A stretch of 64,000 nucleotides of DNA from Veillonella intestinalis (GTDB lineage Bacteria; Bacillota; Negativicutes; Veillonellales; Veillonellaceae). Below are positions 55,290 through 64,000 of the stretch, piece by piece. Where the stretch lies: the NCBI RefSeq assembly GCF_943193155.1, contig NZ_CALPDB010000006.1:62001-126000 (forward strand). The letters run 5' to 3'. The translations under genes were made by a program, and so were the position numbers. Numbering within the stretch: position 1 is the stretch's first letter; every line of letters starts with the position of its first letter. The notes under the pieces are model-generated. The model was given only the letters and a program-made list of their open reading frames with translations. It was not told the origin of the DNA and made no database searches.

Positions 55290-58200
55290 CTATACCGTTT
55301 CCATTGATAGTCTACGGTATGCATAAAAAGCACCTCGTTTTGCCATCAACTCATCATAAGAACCATCTTCTACAACCCGACCAGCTTCAATAAATAAGAT
55401 GCGATCCATCTTTTCTAAGCCACCTAAATGATGCGTAATATAAAGCACCGTTTTATCTTTCATAAGAGTATATAAGGAAGCCTGTAATTCCTGACGGACA
55501 ACTTGATCAAGACCTTCCAATGGTTCATCCAATAATAATACAGGACTATTACGAAGCCATAAGCGAGCCAAGGCAATACGCTGTCTTTGACCACCACTTA
55601 CGCCAGCGCCGCCACTCCCAATGATAGTCTTTAGGCCTTGTGGTAAAGATGTCACCCACTGTGTAAGGGCCGCAAATTCTAGTGCTTTCGCCAATTCTTC
55701 GTCGGTAGCTGTCGGTTTAGCTAAGCGAATATTATCCTCTACTGTAGCATGGAATAAATAGGTATCCTGAGTTAAAGCGCCATAACAAGCTCGAGCGGTA
55801 GCAATCGGCATGTCTCGCAATTCTTGATTATTTAAATAAATATGGCCTTCATATTCATAAAAACGTTCTAGCATCGTTAATAAAGTAGTCTTACCAGAAC
55901 CACTCGGCCCTACAATGGCGACTTTTTCCCCCGCCTTAATATGAAGGGACATGTGACGATACACATATTCTCTATCATAAGCAAAACTCACCTTGTCTAA
56001 GCGGATGCCGATTGGTCGTCCTACTTTCTCACTAGCATCTTCACCAACTACTGATTTGGATAAATTATGACTAGCTGCCACATCAACAACTGCTGGTGGT
56101 TGCTCGGCTAATTGAACTAAGCGTTTCATAGCGGCTAAACTTTCACGCCCATGATACCAAGCAATTGTCAATGGCCCTAAAGCTTCAAAGTAAGACTGCA
56201 AAGAAATCGCCACTACAGCAATAAAAATCCCCGTCTGCTGACTGCCATGAGCCAAAGGAATCATAATAATAGCCCCAGCAACCATAGTAAATTGAGTAAG
56301 ACCAAGGAATAATGTATCGCCTAAATTAGTACCACTATGAACTCGACTTTGTGCGGCAGTCAGTTTCTCAAATTGCTGACTAACTAACTGAGTAACACGA
56401 GTTTCTTGCTTGTACGTAATAATATCCATAATGCCAGCTAAGCTTTCTACAATCGTTTCTTTAATTGTACTGCGCTGCGCTAATACAGCTTCCGTTGCCA
56501 TCTGATTATGACGATACACCAAGAAAGGAATAACTATAGCCCCTAAAAAGAACGCCAAAGCTAGTAACCAGACTAAAGAATAGCTAAAGAAACTCAAAAA
56601 ATAAAAACCCAAGGCCGTTAATAAAACAGCCCCTACTGGTGGAATAATGACACGTAAATAGAAGAATTGCAAAGTTTCAATATCTGCCATAATACGTCCC
56701 AAGATATCTCCTGAACCAAGACGATTTAATGCAGCTGGCATCAATGGTTCTAACTTTTGATAGAACCATACACGTAAGCCATAAAGCCCTTGAAATGCCA
56801 TATGATGCGATACATAACGTTCTACATAGCGACAAACAGCACGGCTAATACCAAAGAAACGAACGCCTACAATGGATAAACTCAATGCCGCTAATTCAGG
56901 GCGTAAAGCCGCTGATGTTATCAACCAAGCTGACGTAGTTAAAAGTCCTACATTCATAAATACGGTTAAAAAGGAAAAGAGTAAGCTTAGCCATAAAGAA
57001 TTACGTGCTGGCCCTAATACGGCAAACAAGCGACGTAAAGAATCAAACGCAGATATGTCTTTATTAACTTCAACTTTCGCATTCTTTGTTTCAGTATCTG
57101 TACTAAAGCCGCTAACCTCTGCTGAGGAATCGCCAGAAGTAGTCCCTATACTAGCCTCACCAGAAGTAATAGCTATACTAGCCTCATCATAAGTAGTATC
57201 CTCTACTTCAACAGGAGGAATTATGCCTCCACCTAGGCCTGCTTTAACTAATTCACTAAAATACCCTTGATTATTCACTAATGTTTCAAAAGGCCCTTGC
57301 TCTACCAAAGCACCTTCTTTAAGCACTAATAAACGATCAGCCCAACGCATAGTTTGCAAACGATGACCAATGAGTAATACAATTTTATCTTGCATCAACC
57401 GCTGTAAAGCGGTAGCCAAACTTTGTTCAGTCGCCACATCCAAATGGGCAGTTACTTCATCAAGCACCAAAATAGGTGATTGTTTTAAAAAGGCCCGCGC
57501 TATGGCAATACGCTGCCGTTGGCCCCCTGAAAGACCTAAGCCACCTTCACCAATTAATGTATCAAGACCTTGAGGCAATGAATTGACAAAAGACTCTGCT
57601 TCTGCTGCCACTACCGCTTGCTGAATGGCTTCTTCTGAAACAGTTTGCCCAAATGCAATATTTTCACGCAAAGTCCCTCGGAACAAATGAGGCTGCTGAG
57701 GTACAAAAGTAACCGCATCACGCCATGACTCACTTGCTAGCTCCAATAAGTTTGTGCCATCTACTAAAATTTCACCAGCCGTTGGTTGCATGAGGCGCAA
57801 TAATAAATGAGCTAATGTACTTTTACCAGCTCCGCTACCACCAACTAACATCGTCACTTCACCACGACGCAACGTGAAATTAATATTTTCTACAGCCCAA
57901 GCCATATTACTATTGGATCGAGCGGAATCCCCTACCTTATGACCTTGCCCATAAGCATATGAAACATTATTAAATGAAATCGACTCTATATGAGTAGCTG
58001 GCTGCAAGGAACCTGTAGTTGGTTCTTCAATAGGCAGTGCTAAAAAGTCATCAATTTTAGCTAAACTCACTTGCCCCGCCATCCCTGTATGGAAGGCTGC
58101 CCCCAATTGGCGCAAAGGTGCATAAAACTCAGGTGCTAATAAAAGGACAAAGAAAGCTGGTAAAAAAGTTTCATGTCCATACAATAAGGCCATCCCCATA

Positions 58201-58973
58201 TAGACAGCAATAAGGGCCGTACTAATTGTGCTAACTAATTCAAGAACTAAAGCCGACAAAAAAGCCACCCGCAACACGCGTAGCGTAGAGTCTCTAAATT
58301 CGGCTGATAAACGAGCAATAACCTCTACTTGTTCTTCCGAACGGCCAAATAACTTAAGTGTAGCAATCCCTTGAAGCACATCAAGGAAATGGCCGCTTAA
58401 AAAGCTCATGCGCTCCCATTGTTCCTTATTCATAGATTCAGCTTTTTTGCCAATCAAAATCATAAAGAAAGGGATTAATGGAAATGTAATTAATAAAATA
58501 ATAGCAACCCAAGGCGCAGCATCAATGATAGCAATCGCCATGACCAAAGGTATCATCATAGCGTAGAGCATCTGCGGTACATAGCGAGCGATATAAGCCT
58601 CTACATTTTCTAAGCCATCGGTCATTAAATGGACCACATCACCATGTCGTTCGCCAGTAAAAGGCCCCAAATCTAATAAATGATACCATATTTTTTGTCG
58701 TAAATCTTGCTTAGCCAAAACAGCTAAATGCCCTGCGGTCCGTTCTTGGCAATACGTGGCAACCATCCGTACTATAATAGCACCAATAAGACAAAGGATT
58801 GTTCCCCACACAGCCTCGAGCGACTGACCTTCAAAAAACGTTTTTTCAATCAATACTGCAAAGAACCAGGCTTGCCCTACAATGCCCAATGTTCCTAGCA
58901 AACTAAAAATCCCTAAACCTATAGCCTTTCCCTTAAACCGAAGTAACTCTTCACGAGCGGTTTTGACTATCAC
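55290..58973 (-). CDS. cydDC: Fused CydD-CydC thiol/heme ABC exporter
   Basis: A 1227-residue polypeptide with two full ABC exporter halves. The first (1 to about 590) is CydD-like: six TM helices, Walker A GGSGAGKST, signature LSGGQRQRIAIARAF and VLDEVTAHLD. The second (about 645-1227) is CydC-like: GPSGSGKTT, VSGGQRQRIALARLW and LLDEPLEGLD. A 50-residue Ser/Gly/Thr/Glu linker with a repeated SGEAS-type unit joins them. In E. coli CydC and CydD are separate chains forming a heterodimer needed for cytochrome bd assembly. GTG 58973 follows TAGGAGG. No cydAB is in the window. Confidence 0.92.
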   Translation of the reverse strand: MIVKTAREELLRFKGKAIGLGIFSLLGTLGIVGQAWFFAVLIEKTFFEGQSLEAVWGTILCLIGAIIVRMVATYCQERTAGHLAVLAKQDLRQKIWYHLLDLGPFTGERHGDVVHLMTDGLENVEAYIARYVPQMLYAMMIPLVMAIAIIDAAPWVAIILLITFPLIPFFMILIGKKAESMNKEQWERMSFLSGHFLDVLQGIATLKLFGRSEEQVEVIARLSAEFRDSTLRVLRVAFLSALVLELVSTISTALIAVYMGMALLYGHETFLPAFFVLLLAPEFYAPLRQLGAAFHTGMAGQVSLAKIDDFLALPIEEPTTGSLQPATHIESISFNNVSYAYGQGHKVGDSARSNSNMAWAVENINFTLRRGEVTMLVGGSGAGKSTLAHLLLRLMQPTAGEILVDGTNLLELASESWRDAVTFVPQQPHLFRGTLRENIAFGQTVSEEAIQQAVVAAEAESFVNSLPQGLDTLIGEGGLGLSGGQRQRIAIARAFLKQSPILVLDEVTAHLDVATEQSLATALQRLMQDKIVLLIGHRLQTMRWADRLLVLKEGALVEQGPFETLVNNQGYFSELVKAGLGGGIIPPVEVEDTTYDEASIAITSGEASIGTTSGDSSAEVSGFSTDTETKNAKVEVNKDISAFDSLRRLFAVLGPARNSLWLSLLFSFLTVFMNVGLLTTSAWLITSAALRPELAALSLSIVGVRFFGISRAVCRYVERYVSHHMAFQGLYGLRVWFYQKLEPLMPAALNRLGSGDILGRIMADIETLQFFYLRVIIPPVGAVLLTALGFYFLSFFSYSLVWLLALAFFLGAIVIPFLVYRHNQMATEAVLAQRSTIKETIVESLAGIMDIITYKQETRVTQLVSQQFEKLTAAQSRVHSGTNLGDTLFLGLTQFTMVAGAIIMIPLAHGSQQTGIFIAVVAISLQSYFEALGPLTIAWYHGRESLAAMKRLVQLAEQPPAVVDVAASHNLSKSVVGEDASEKVGRPIGIRLDKVSFAYDREYVYRHMSLHIKAGEKVAIVGPSGSGKTTLLTMLERFYEYEGHIYLNNQELRDMPIATARACYGALTQDTYLFHATVEDNIRLAKPTATDEELAKALEFAALTQWVTSLPQGLKTIIGSGGAGVSGGQRQRIALARLWLRNSPVLLLDEPLEGLDQVVRQELQASLYTLMKDKTVLYITHHLGGLEKMDRILFIEAGRVVEDGSYDELMAKRGAFYAYRRLSMETV

Positions 58974-58989
58974 AGAAGCCTCCTACTAT

Positions 58990-59026
58990 AAAAAAGGAAA
59001 TGCACATGTTACGATGTGCATTTCCT
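58990..59026 (-). terminator. Terminator after the PepSY gene
   Basis: Perfect 13-bp stem AGGAAATGCACAT / ATGTGCATTTCCT (58995-59026) with minus-strand tail TTTTTTATAG, lying 17 bases upstream of cydDC. Confidence 0.9.
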
Positions 59027-59118
59027 AACTCTTACATAATGCGTATCATTTATAATACACAAACTCATTATGTCATTAATCACTGCTCATTAGCAGTTTA
59101 TTAGCAATTAATTCCTAA

Positions 59119-59745
59119 TTAATCGCCCCAAAGCACAAAGCCGTCATCATCTTCATCAGGAATTTCAACTTTTTTAGGTAATGTTTTCGTAATAACATCA
59201 CCAGTGGATGCATTAATCAATACATCTTGCTGGACAAGGCCTAATTTATCATCTGTATGATAAATTGTCACTTCATATTTAACATTGCCTTCTTCAGCTT
59301 CAAGTTTCCAACCTTTGCTAAGCGCATCGCCACCAATATTAGCAACAGCTACGGCTTCAGCTTTCTTAGGTTCAATCACGTTCAATGGATTGAATACTTT
59401 ATTTGGAATATCTTTTTCTTTGCCATCAACTTCTTCTTTTAATATTTTAGAAGTAATAACATCTACGGAAATTTTATACGTATTTTTTAATGTATAGCCA
59501 GTTACTTCATAAGCAAAACGGCCACGATCTGGTTTCAAAGCAATAGAATGAACTGCCGAATTTGGATATTTTGCTAGAAAGATTCCTGCCACTTGGCGCA
59601 TTGTCAAAATCATAGACTGATTCGGACCTTCAACAATTATTGTAGGATTCATATCCGCCGCTGCCACTGGTTGTGGTACTGCTATAGACGCTATGCCTAC
59701 AGCAAATGCGCAAGCTAGCACGCTAGCGAAAGATTTCTTTTTCAT
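59119..59745 (-). CDS. Exported PepSY-domain protein
   Basis: A 208-residue protein with a signal peptide (cleavage near VAAAD, about residue 29) and two PepSY-like units, about 45-100 (VAGIFLAKYPNSAVHSIALK, then YEVTGYTLKNTYKISVDVIT) and about 128-190 (EAVAVANIGGDALSKGWKLE, VLINASTGDVI), then an acidic end DEDDDGFVLWGD. PepSY domains are found in protease inhibitors and envelope proteins; partner unknown. Promoter at 59787-59816; terminator follows. Confidence 0.82.
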   Translation of the reverse strand: MKKKSFASVLACAFAVGIASIAVPQPVAAADMNPTIIVEGPNQSMILTMRQVAGIFLAKYPNSAVHSIALKPDRGRFAYEVTGYTLKNTYKISVDVITSKILKEEVDGKEKDIPNKVFNPLNVIEPKKAEAVAVANIGGDALSKGWKLEAEEGNVKYEVTIYHTDDKLGLVQQDVLINASTGDVITKTLPKKVEIPDEDDDGFVLWGD

Positions 59746-59786
59746 ATACTAACCTCCTGGACATATGTATACGTTGTTATTCTTTA

Positions 59787-59816
59787 AGTATACCATAGAG
59801 ACTTATGAAAACTCAA
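59787..59816 (-). promoter_or_regulatory. Promoter of the PepSY gene
   Basis: Minus-strand TTGAGT (59811-59816), 18 bases, TATACT (59787-59792) preceded by TGG. Confidence 0.6.
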
Positions 59817-59837
59817 TTTTGAATCTAAGTTTAAATT

Positions 59838-60950
59838 TTATGCCTCTTCCAAACGTTTATCTACATCTTCTTTAAGCAATTTGTAAATAGTTGCTGCCAA
59901 TGGCACACTTAATAAAATACCTGGTACACCATATAAAGTGCCACCAATTGTAATCGCTGCAAATACCCAAATACCTGGAAGCCCTACAGAACCACCAACC
60001 AAACGGGGATAAATAACATTACCTTCAATTTGTTGCATAACCACAAGAACAATAATAAAGATTAATGCATCCATCATACTTACGGATAACAGCATAACGA
60101 GTCCCATAAATCCGCCTATATAAGCACCTAATAAAGGTATTAATGCGGTTAAACCAATAACGCAGCCAATGGTCATAGCATATGGTACGGAAAGACACCA
60201 TAAGCCAATCCCCACCATGACACCAAGAATAACCGCATCTAGAAATTGTCCTACAAAGAAGCTACTAAATACTTGGCTAGCTACACGCCATACATGAACA
60301 ACCCCACGTATATGTTTTTCTTTACCATAAGCGCGCGCTAATCGTCCAAACTGACGGCGTAAGGCTTCTTTATCCAACAATACATAAATTGCAAAAATAA
60401 GACCAATGACTAAGTTAAACACCATTTCAAAGGCATCGCTCATAGTCTGCACAATATATCGTCCACTATCAGCCCCAATTTGTCGCAATTGTTCTACAAT
60501 ATTCTCGGTTGAAATGGAATTCATCACATCAGCCGTTGATAAATATGGTGTATTATTAATAAACTGATTTACCCATTTAGACGATTCTTTATACAAATCT
60601 GGCAAAGCCTGTACGATAATCCCTAACGAATGAACTAGCTGTGGAATCGCCATACGACCTACGAGGAAAATAGCTAACAATACTGCTAAAATGGCTAAAA
60701 CTACGCATACCGGCCGTCTTGTGGCATGTTGCCAACCACTCACTTTCGTAGGGAAATAAATACGCTCAAATCGTTTTACAATAATATTTAAGATAAACGC
60801 AATTAGAACTCCCCAGATAAGCGGCATAATCGCATTCATCGCCATACGGAAGGATTCCAATACAGAGTCAAATTTGATTGTAAATAATAAAACTAAACCA
60901 CTAAGTATAATTAAGCCTATAATCGACTTATACTCTTTAAAAAAATTCAT
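59838..60950 (-). CDS. AI-2E family transporter
   Basis: A 370-residue polytopic protein with about eight TM helices, of the AI-2 exporter / PerM family: LIGLIFAIYVLLDKEALRRQ, then FSSFFVGQFLDAVILGVMVG and the conserved end segment QQIEGNVIYPRLVGGSVGLP and PGILLSVPLAATIYKLL. Members export autoinducer-2 or exchange sodium for protons. Nothing in the sequence decides between these. Confidence 0.88.
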   Translation of the reverse strand: MNFFKEYKSIIGLIILSGLVLLFTIKFDSVLESFRMAMNAIMPLIWGVLIAFILNIIVKRFERIYFPTKVSGWQHATRRPVCVVLAILAVLLAIFLVGRMAIPQLVHSLGIIVQALPDLYKESSKWVNQFINNTPYLSTADVMNSISTENIVEQLRQIGADSGRYIVQTMSDAFEMVFNLVIGLIFAIYVLLDKEALRRQFGRLARAYGKEKHIRGVVHVWRVASQVFSSFFVGQFLDAVILGVMVGIGLWCLSVPYAMTIGCVIGLTALIPLLGAYIGGFMGLVMLLSVSMMDALIFIIVLVVMQQIEGNVIYPRLVGGSVGLPGIWVFAAITIGGTLYGVPGILLSVPLAATIYKLLKEDVDKRLEEA

Positions 60951-61027
60951 ACGCCTCTTTCCTTACACTTATTATATTGTATTGTTAAACACTCGACTTC
61001 ATATCAGTAAACATAACTAGCATTGAA

Positions 61028-61819
61028 TTATGCAAATAGTGCGTCTAAACCCGCTTCATCTAATATAGTCCCTACTGTAAATGGACCAAACAAACCAAAA
61101 CGAGCACTTACTTCATCAAAACGCATTTCATTAACAATTTTCTTAAACTGTACTGCATCATCAGACATAAGGGTAATACCCCATTCCCAATCGTCAAGAC
61201 CGCAAGCCCCCGTTGTAAATTCTTTAATCGTTTCTTCGTACTTCTTACCAATTTGGCCATGGGAACGCATCATACGACCACGTTCAGCACGATCAGTCAT
61301 ATACCAGTTATCCTCTAAATTACGTCGTTTACTCATAGGATAGAAGCACATATATTGTAAGCGAGGAATATGTGGATATAAACGAGCCTGCACTTTTGGA
61401 TGATTAATATCCGTTCTCATATAATTGCTTACTTCAATAACCGACACAAAGGAAGCGGTTGGCTCTAACACAGCACCAATTGCCAATTTACGAAGGGCGA
61501 TTTCTTTGGCTGTTACAGCTTCTAAAGTTGGCTGTAAGAACCAAATCATAATGTCCCCTTTACCACCGGCTACATTATATAAAGCATAACTTGATGTTTC
61601 CGCTTGATGTTCTGCTTCTAACTCTGCAATAAAGGCTTTAAACTGTGCTAAAGCTTTTATCTGGCGTTCAGTATCCCAGGACTGCCATTTTTCAAAATTA
61701 ATTTTATATGTTGCATGAATACTAAACCAGCCTTCATAAGTAAGAACCGCTTTTTCATCAACACTTGCAGCATCACTATGTCCAACGTGACCTGGATGGC
61801 CCATATGTTGTTCACTCAT
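61028..61819 (-). CDS. hemQ: Coproheme decarboxylase HemQ
   Basis: HemQ converts coproheme to protoheme in the last step of the coproporphyrin-dependent pathway. The 263-residue chlorite-dismutase-family protein has the family block YPMSKRRNLEDNWYMTDRAE with the reactive tyrosine, the heme-ligand histidine in RSHGQIGKKYEETI, and GLDDWEWGITLMSDDAVQFK. ATG 61819 follows AAGGAGG; an upstream in-frame ATG at 61840 lies before that site. The first 15 residues are His-rich (H5, H8, H11, H14), an unusual extension. It lies 46 bases after cgoX. Confidence 0.93.
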   Translation of the reverse strand: MSEQHMGHPGHVGHSDAASVDEKAVLTYEGWFSIHATYKINFEKWQSWDTERQIKALAQFKAFIAELEAEHQAETSSYALYNVAGGKGDIMIWFLQPTLEAVTAKEIALRKLAIGAVLEPTASFVSVIEVSNYMRTDINHPKVQARLYPHIPRLQYMCFYPMSKRRNLEDNWYMTDRAERGRMMRSHGQIGKKYEETIKEFTTGACGLDDWEWGITLMSDDAVQFKKIVNEMRFDEVSARFGLFGPFTVGTILDEAGLDALFA

Positions 61820-61865
61820 TATAAATTCCTCCTTAAACATATCTATTTTTATATTTTATTACAAA

Positions 61866-63239
61866 TTAACGTTCATTAACCATATGCTGTACTAATTCCT
61901 GAGCTTGACGCACGCCATCAGGCATGCCCACTCCATCAAAAGGAGTACCAATCATATGTAACCCTGGATAGGCTTTAGCCGCATAATCTTTTAAACGCCC
62001 TACCAATTCACGATGTCCCACCTTATATTGTGGCATACTTTTATTAAGTCGTGTTAATTCCACCCAAATCGGCGTTGCTTTAAATTTCATAATACGCTGG
62101 ATTTCACGGATAGCTAATTCTTTAAGAGCCTCCTCATCAAGACGTTGTACTGTATCATCACCAGGCTTACCCATAAATACCCGCAATACAACTTTATCTT
62201 GTGGCGTTGTCTGTGGCCATTTAGCGGTAATATATGTACAAGCCGTTAACGGCGTTTCACTCTTACGCGTAATTACAAAGCCCGTGCCATCTAGCGGAGC
62301 ATCAAAGCTAGCACGATCAAAGCCCATCACGGCAATTGCACAAGATGATAAGTCCATATTCATTAACTGTTCAAAATGTTTATCTTCAGCAAACCACGCT
62401 TTATAACTCTGTGGTGGCGTAGTAATGATAACATCATTGTATGGACTTTTAACCGTACCACCAAGCACGTAACCTTGGGATACCTTTTCAATGGATGTCA
62501 CAGGCGTACTCTTATGAAGCGTAACATTAGCTGGCATTTGCCCAACTAAGGCATCAATAATAGATTCTAAGCCTCCTGTGAGTTGACGGAATTGACCACT
62601 CGGTTTAATATGACTATTCGCCCGTTGCTTACGCGCAGCCAGCATACCTTTAACCATATTCCCATGTTTTCGCTCTAAGCTATGAAACTCTGGAAAAGTA
62701 GCATCTAGGCTAAGTTCATAAATATCGCCCCCATAAATACCTGATAACAGAGGCTCTATCAATTTATCCATCATCTCTTGGCCCAAATGGTATTTGAAAA
62801 AATCACCAATGGACACATCCCCATCCGTAGGGTATGGGCTTTTGAAAAAGTCTTGCATAGCCCGAATTTTACCAGGCCAGGATAACAAGGTCGACTTAGC
62901 AAAGGGTACAAATTCTGTAGGAATGCCCACAATAGCACCACCAGGCAAAGGATACATAGCGCCACGGTCATAAATAAATGCCTGACCAGTCGCATTTGTT
63001 ACAATCGTATCACCTAGACCTAATTCATTAATTAAGTCAGTCATCGCTTGCTTACGCGCTAAATAGGAGTCAGGCCCTACTTCTACAACATAACCGTCTA
63101 CACGTTTTGTCTTTATTTTACCACCAAAGCGGTTATCTTCTTCAAATACATCAATTTGCCAGTCTGGTTTGGCTTGACTTAAATAATAGGCTGCACTTAG
63201 CCCTGTCAAACCGCCACCAATCACAGCTACTCGACTCAT
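61866..63239 (-). CDS. cgoX: Coproporphyrinogen III oxidase CgoX (HemY type)
   Basis: An FAD enzyme oxidising coproporphyrinogen III to coproporphyrin III. The 457 residues start with the dinucleotide fold VAVIGGGLTGLSAAYYLSQA and the second FAD block FEEDNRFGGKIKTKRVDGYV, and end with the usual GTPFDGVGMPDGVRQAQEL. The companion hemQ argues for the coproporphyrin substrate rather than protoporphyrinogen. ATGA overlap with cpfC. Confidence 0.93.
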   Translation of the reverse strand: MSRVAVIGGGLTGLSAAYYLSQAKPDWQIDVFEEDNRFGGKIKTKRVDGYVVEVGPDSYLARKQAMTDLINELGLGDTIVTNATGQAFIYDRGAMYPLPGGAIVGIPTEFVPFAKSTLLSWPGKIRAMQDFFKSPYPTDGDVSIGDFFKYHLGQEMMDKLIEPLLSGIYGGDIYELSLDATFPEFHSLERKHGNMVKGMLAARKQRANSHIKPSGQFRQLTGGLESIIDALVGQMPANVTLHKSTPVTSIEKVSQGYVLGGTVKSPYNDVIITTPPQSYKAWFAEDKHFEQLMNMDLSSCAIAVMGFDRASFDAPLDGTGFVITRKSETPLTACTYITAKWPQTTPQDKVVLRVFMGKPGDDTVQRLDEEALKELAIREIQRIMKFKATPIWVELTRLNKSMPQYKVGHRELVGRLKDYAAKAYPGLHMIGTPFDGVGMPDGVRQAQELVQHMVNER

Positions 63240-64000
63240 TCTTTCACCTCGTCTTTTATCGGTAAATGTCGCACTGCCTGTGCCATAGCCTTTACAAAGG
63301 TTTCATCTGTATTTGGCATGGACACACGCCAATAGGACACATTTAATTCATCACAAAGCGCCTTACACGCTATATCATTATCATAGAGTATCTCTAAATG
63401 ATCACATACAAAACCTATAGGCACATACACAATAGCGTCAGCTTCTTGTGCTACTTTTCGTGTCACTTCCATTACATCAGGCGTTAACCAGTCACCACGC
63501 ACACCTGCACTTTGCCAAGCCATCTCATACTTCGTAAGCCCCACTTGTTCAGCAATACGTTGAGCCGTAGCCTCTACCATTTGAGGATATGTATCCCCCA
63601 TATGAATTACATGATAAGGCAAGCTATGCGCTGTAAAAATAACCGCCACATGCTGCGCCTTCACCTTAGCCAATGTCTGAGCTAAAGCCTTGCTCCAGTA
63701 CACTAAGAATTCGGGCTCCTCATTCCAAGCCGTTACCTCACCAATAGATAGACCATAGCGAGCTGCTCGACGTTTAGCCCGTTCAAAATATGAAGCTGTA
63801 GCAAACATGGAGAAATACGGAGCCATAACAATGGCAACTGCCTCCGTCAAACCAGCCTCACCCATAGCAGATACAGCATCTTCAATAAATGGTGCCATAT
63901 GCTTATGACCAATAAATAATTCGTACTCTACAGTTTCACTTGTTTCATTGAGCTGTTTTGCTAATAACTCCGCTTGTCCCTTTGTAATAGCTGCTAATGG
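63236..64000 (-). CDS. cpfC: Coproporphyrin ferrochelatase CpfC (HemH), N-terminus cut by window edge
   Basis: The frame is open to the right edge; 254 residues are visible, starting with PLAAITKGQAELLAKQLNET, so the true start is outside and the ATG at 63898 is internal. Conserved ferrochelatase pieces are FIGHKHMAPFIEDAVSAM, the metal-site histidine in VIFTAHSLPYHVIHMGDTYP, SAGVRGDWLTPDVMEV and PIGFVCDHLEILYDND. It inserts iron into coproporphyrin III, upstream of HemQ. Coupled to cgoX by an ATGA overlap. Confidence 0.93.
   Translation of the reverse strand, partial: PLAAITKGQAELLAKQLNETSETVEYELFIGHKHMAPFIEDAVSAMGEAGLTEAVAIVMAPYFSMFATASYFERAKRRAARYGLSIGEVTAWNEEPEFLVYWSKALAQTLAKVKAQHVAVIFTAHSLPYHVIHMGDTYPQMVEATAQRIAEQVGLTKYEMAWQSAGVRGDWLTPDVMEVTRKVAQEADAIVYVPIGFVCDHLEILYDNDIACKALCDELNVSYWRVSMPNTDETFVKAMAQAVRHLPIKDEVKE

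Noticed and set aside
63236-63898. Complete 220-residue ferrochelatase starting at the ATG at 63898
   Set aside because: The frame stays open to the window edge and the added 34 residues match the conserved ferrochelatase sequence, so this ATG is internal.

Overview
The window is a stretch of chromosome from a diderm Firmicute of the class Negativicutes, most likely Veillonella. It combines a full set of outer-membrane and LPS assembly genes (lpxD, bamA, tamB, three OmpH/Skp-like genes, TolC-like, mlaEFD) with Firmicute gene order (divIC, yabR-like, tilS, hpt, ftsH, coaX, dusB, lysS, with a fol cluster beside it, much as in Bacillus) and with the coproporphyrin-type heme genes typical of Gram-positives. 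Base composition looks even and moderately AT-rich. I see no rRNA, tRNA, insertion sequence, prophage or CRISPR array. Nearly all genes lie on the minus strand, and TTG/GTG starts are frequent.

Layout from left to right; transcription mostly runs right to left. (1) 1-17,300: outer-membrane cluster. In transcription order: mlaE, mlaF, mlaD (with a predicted C-terminal barrel), a TolC-like gene, tamB, a sigma-70-type factor, a terminator, a one-TM protein of unknown function, bamA, an uncharacterised outer-membrane protein, three OmpH/Skp relatives, lpxD and the start of an LpxL-type acyltransferase. (2) 17,400-24,100: exported and wall proteins: an S55-type serine peptidase, a secreted barrel-sandwich protein, an AMIN plus phosphodiester-glycosidase protein, an MreB-type actin and murA. 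(3) 24,100-29,600: glpX, fsa-type transaldolase, serS, lysS, greA. (4) 29,700-38,400: dusB, coaX, birA, ftsH, hpt, tilS, ppx, an S1-domain protein and divIC. (5) 38,500-42,400: folK, folB, folP, folE and an ABC-F ATPase. (6) 42,500-51,400: an M20 amidohydrolase, an LD-carboxypeptidase, and an Opp-type peptide transporter whose operon includes a class A beta-lactamase-like protein. (7) 51,500-53,800, plus strand: pyridoxal kinase, an ECF S component and a DUF805 protein. (8) 53,800-64,000: a YvrJ-like micro-gene (49 aa), an unknown membrane protein, a fused CydDC exporter, a PepSY protein, an AI-2E-family permease, and hemQ, cgoX, cpfC.

Region 1 would make and maintain the outer membrane: BamA and the Skp-like proteins insert barrels, the Lpx enzymes make lipid A, and MlaEFD and TamB move phospholipid. 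Region 2 adds wall synthesis and shape. The items most worth a second look are a hairpin that is both terminator and Shine-Dalgarno mask before the YvrJ-like gene, an eight-copy hexamer repeat inside the opp operon, a 22-bp iterated repeat before serS, the sigma factor embedded among the outer-membrane genes, and the little-studied exported-protein group between mreB and mlaE.
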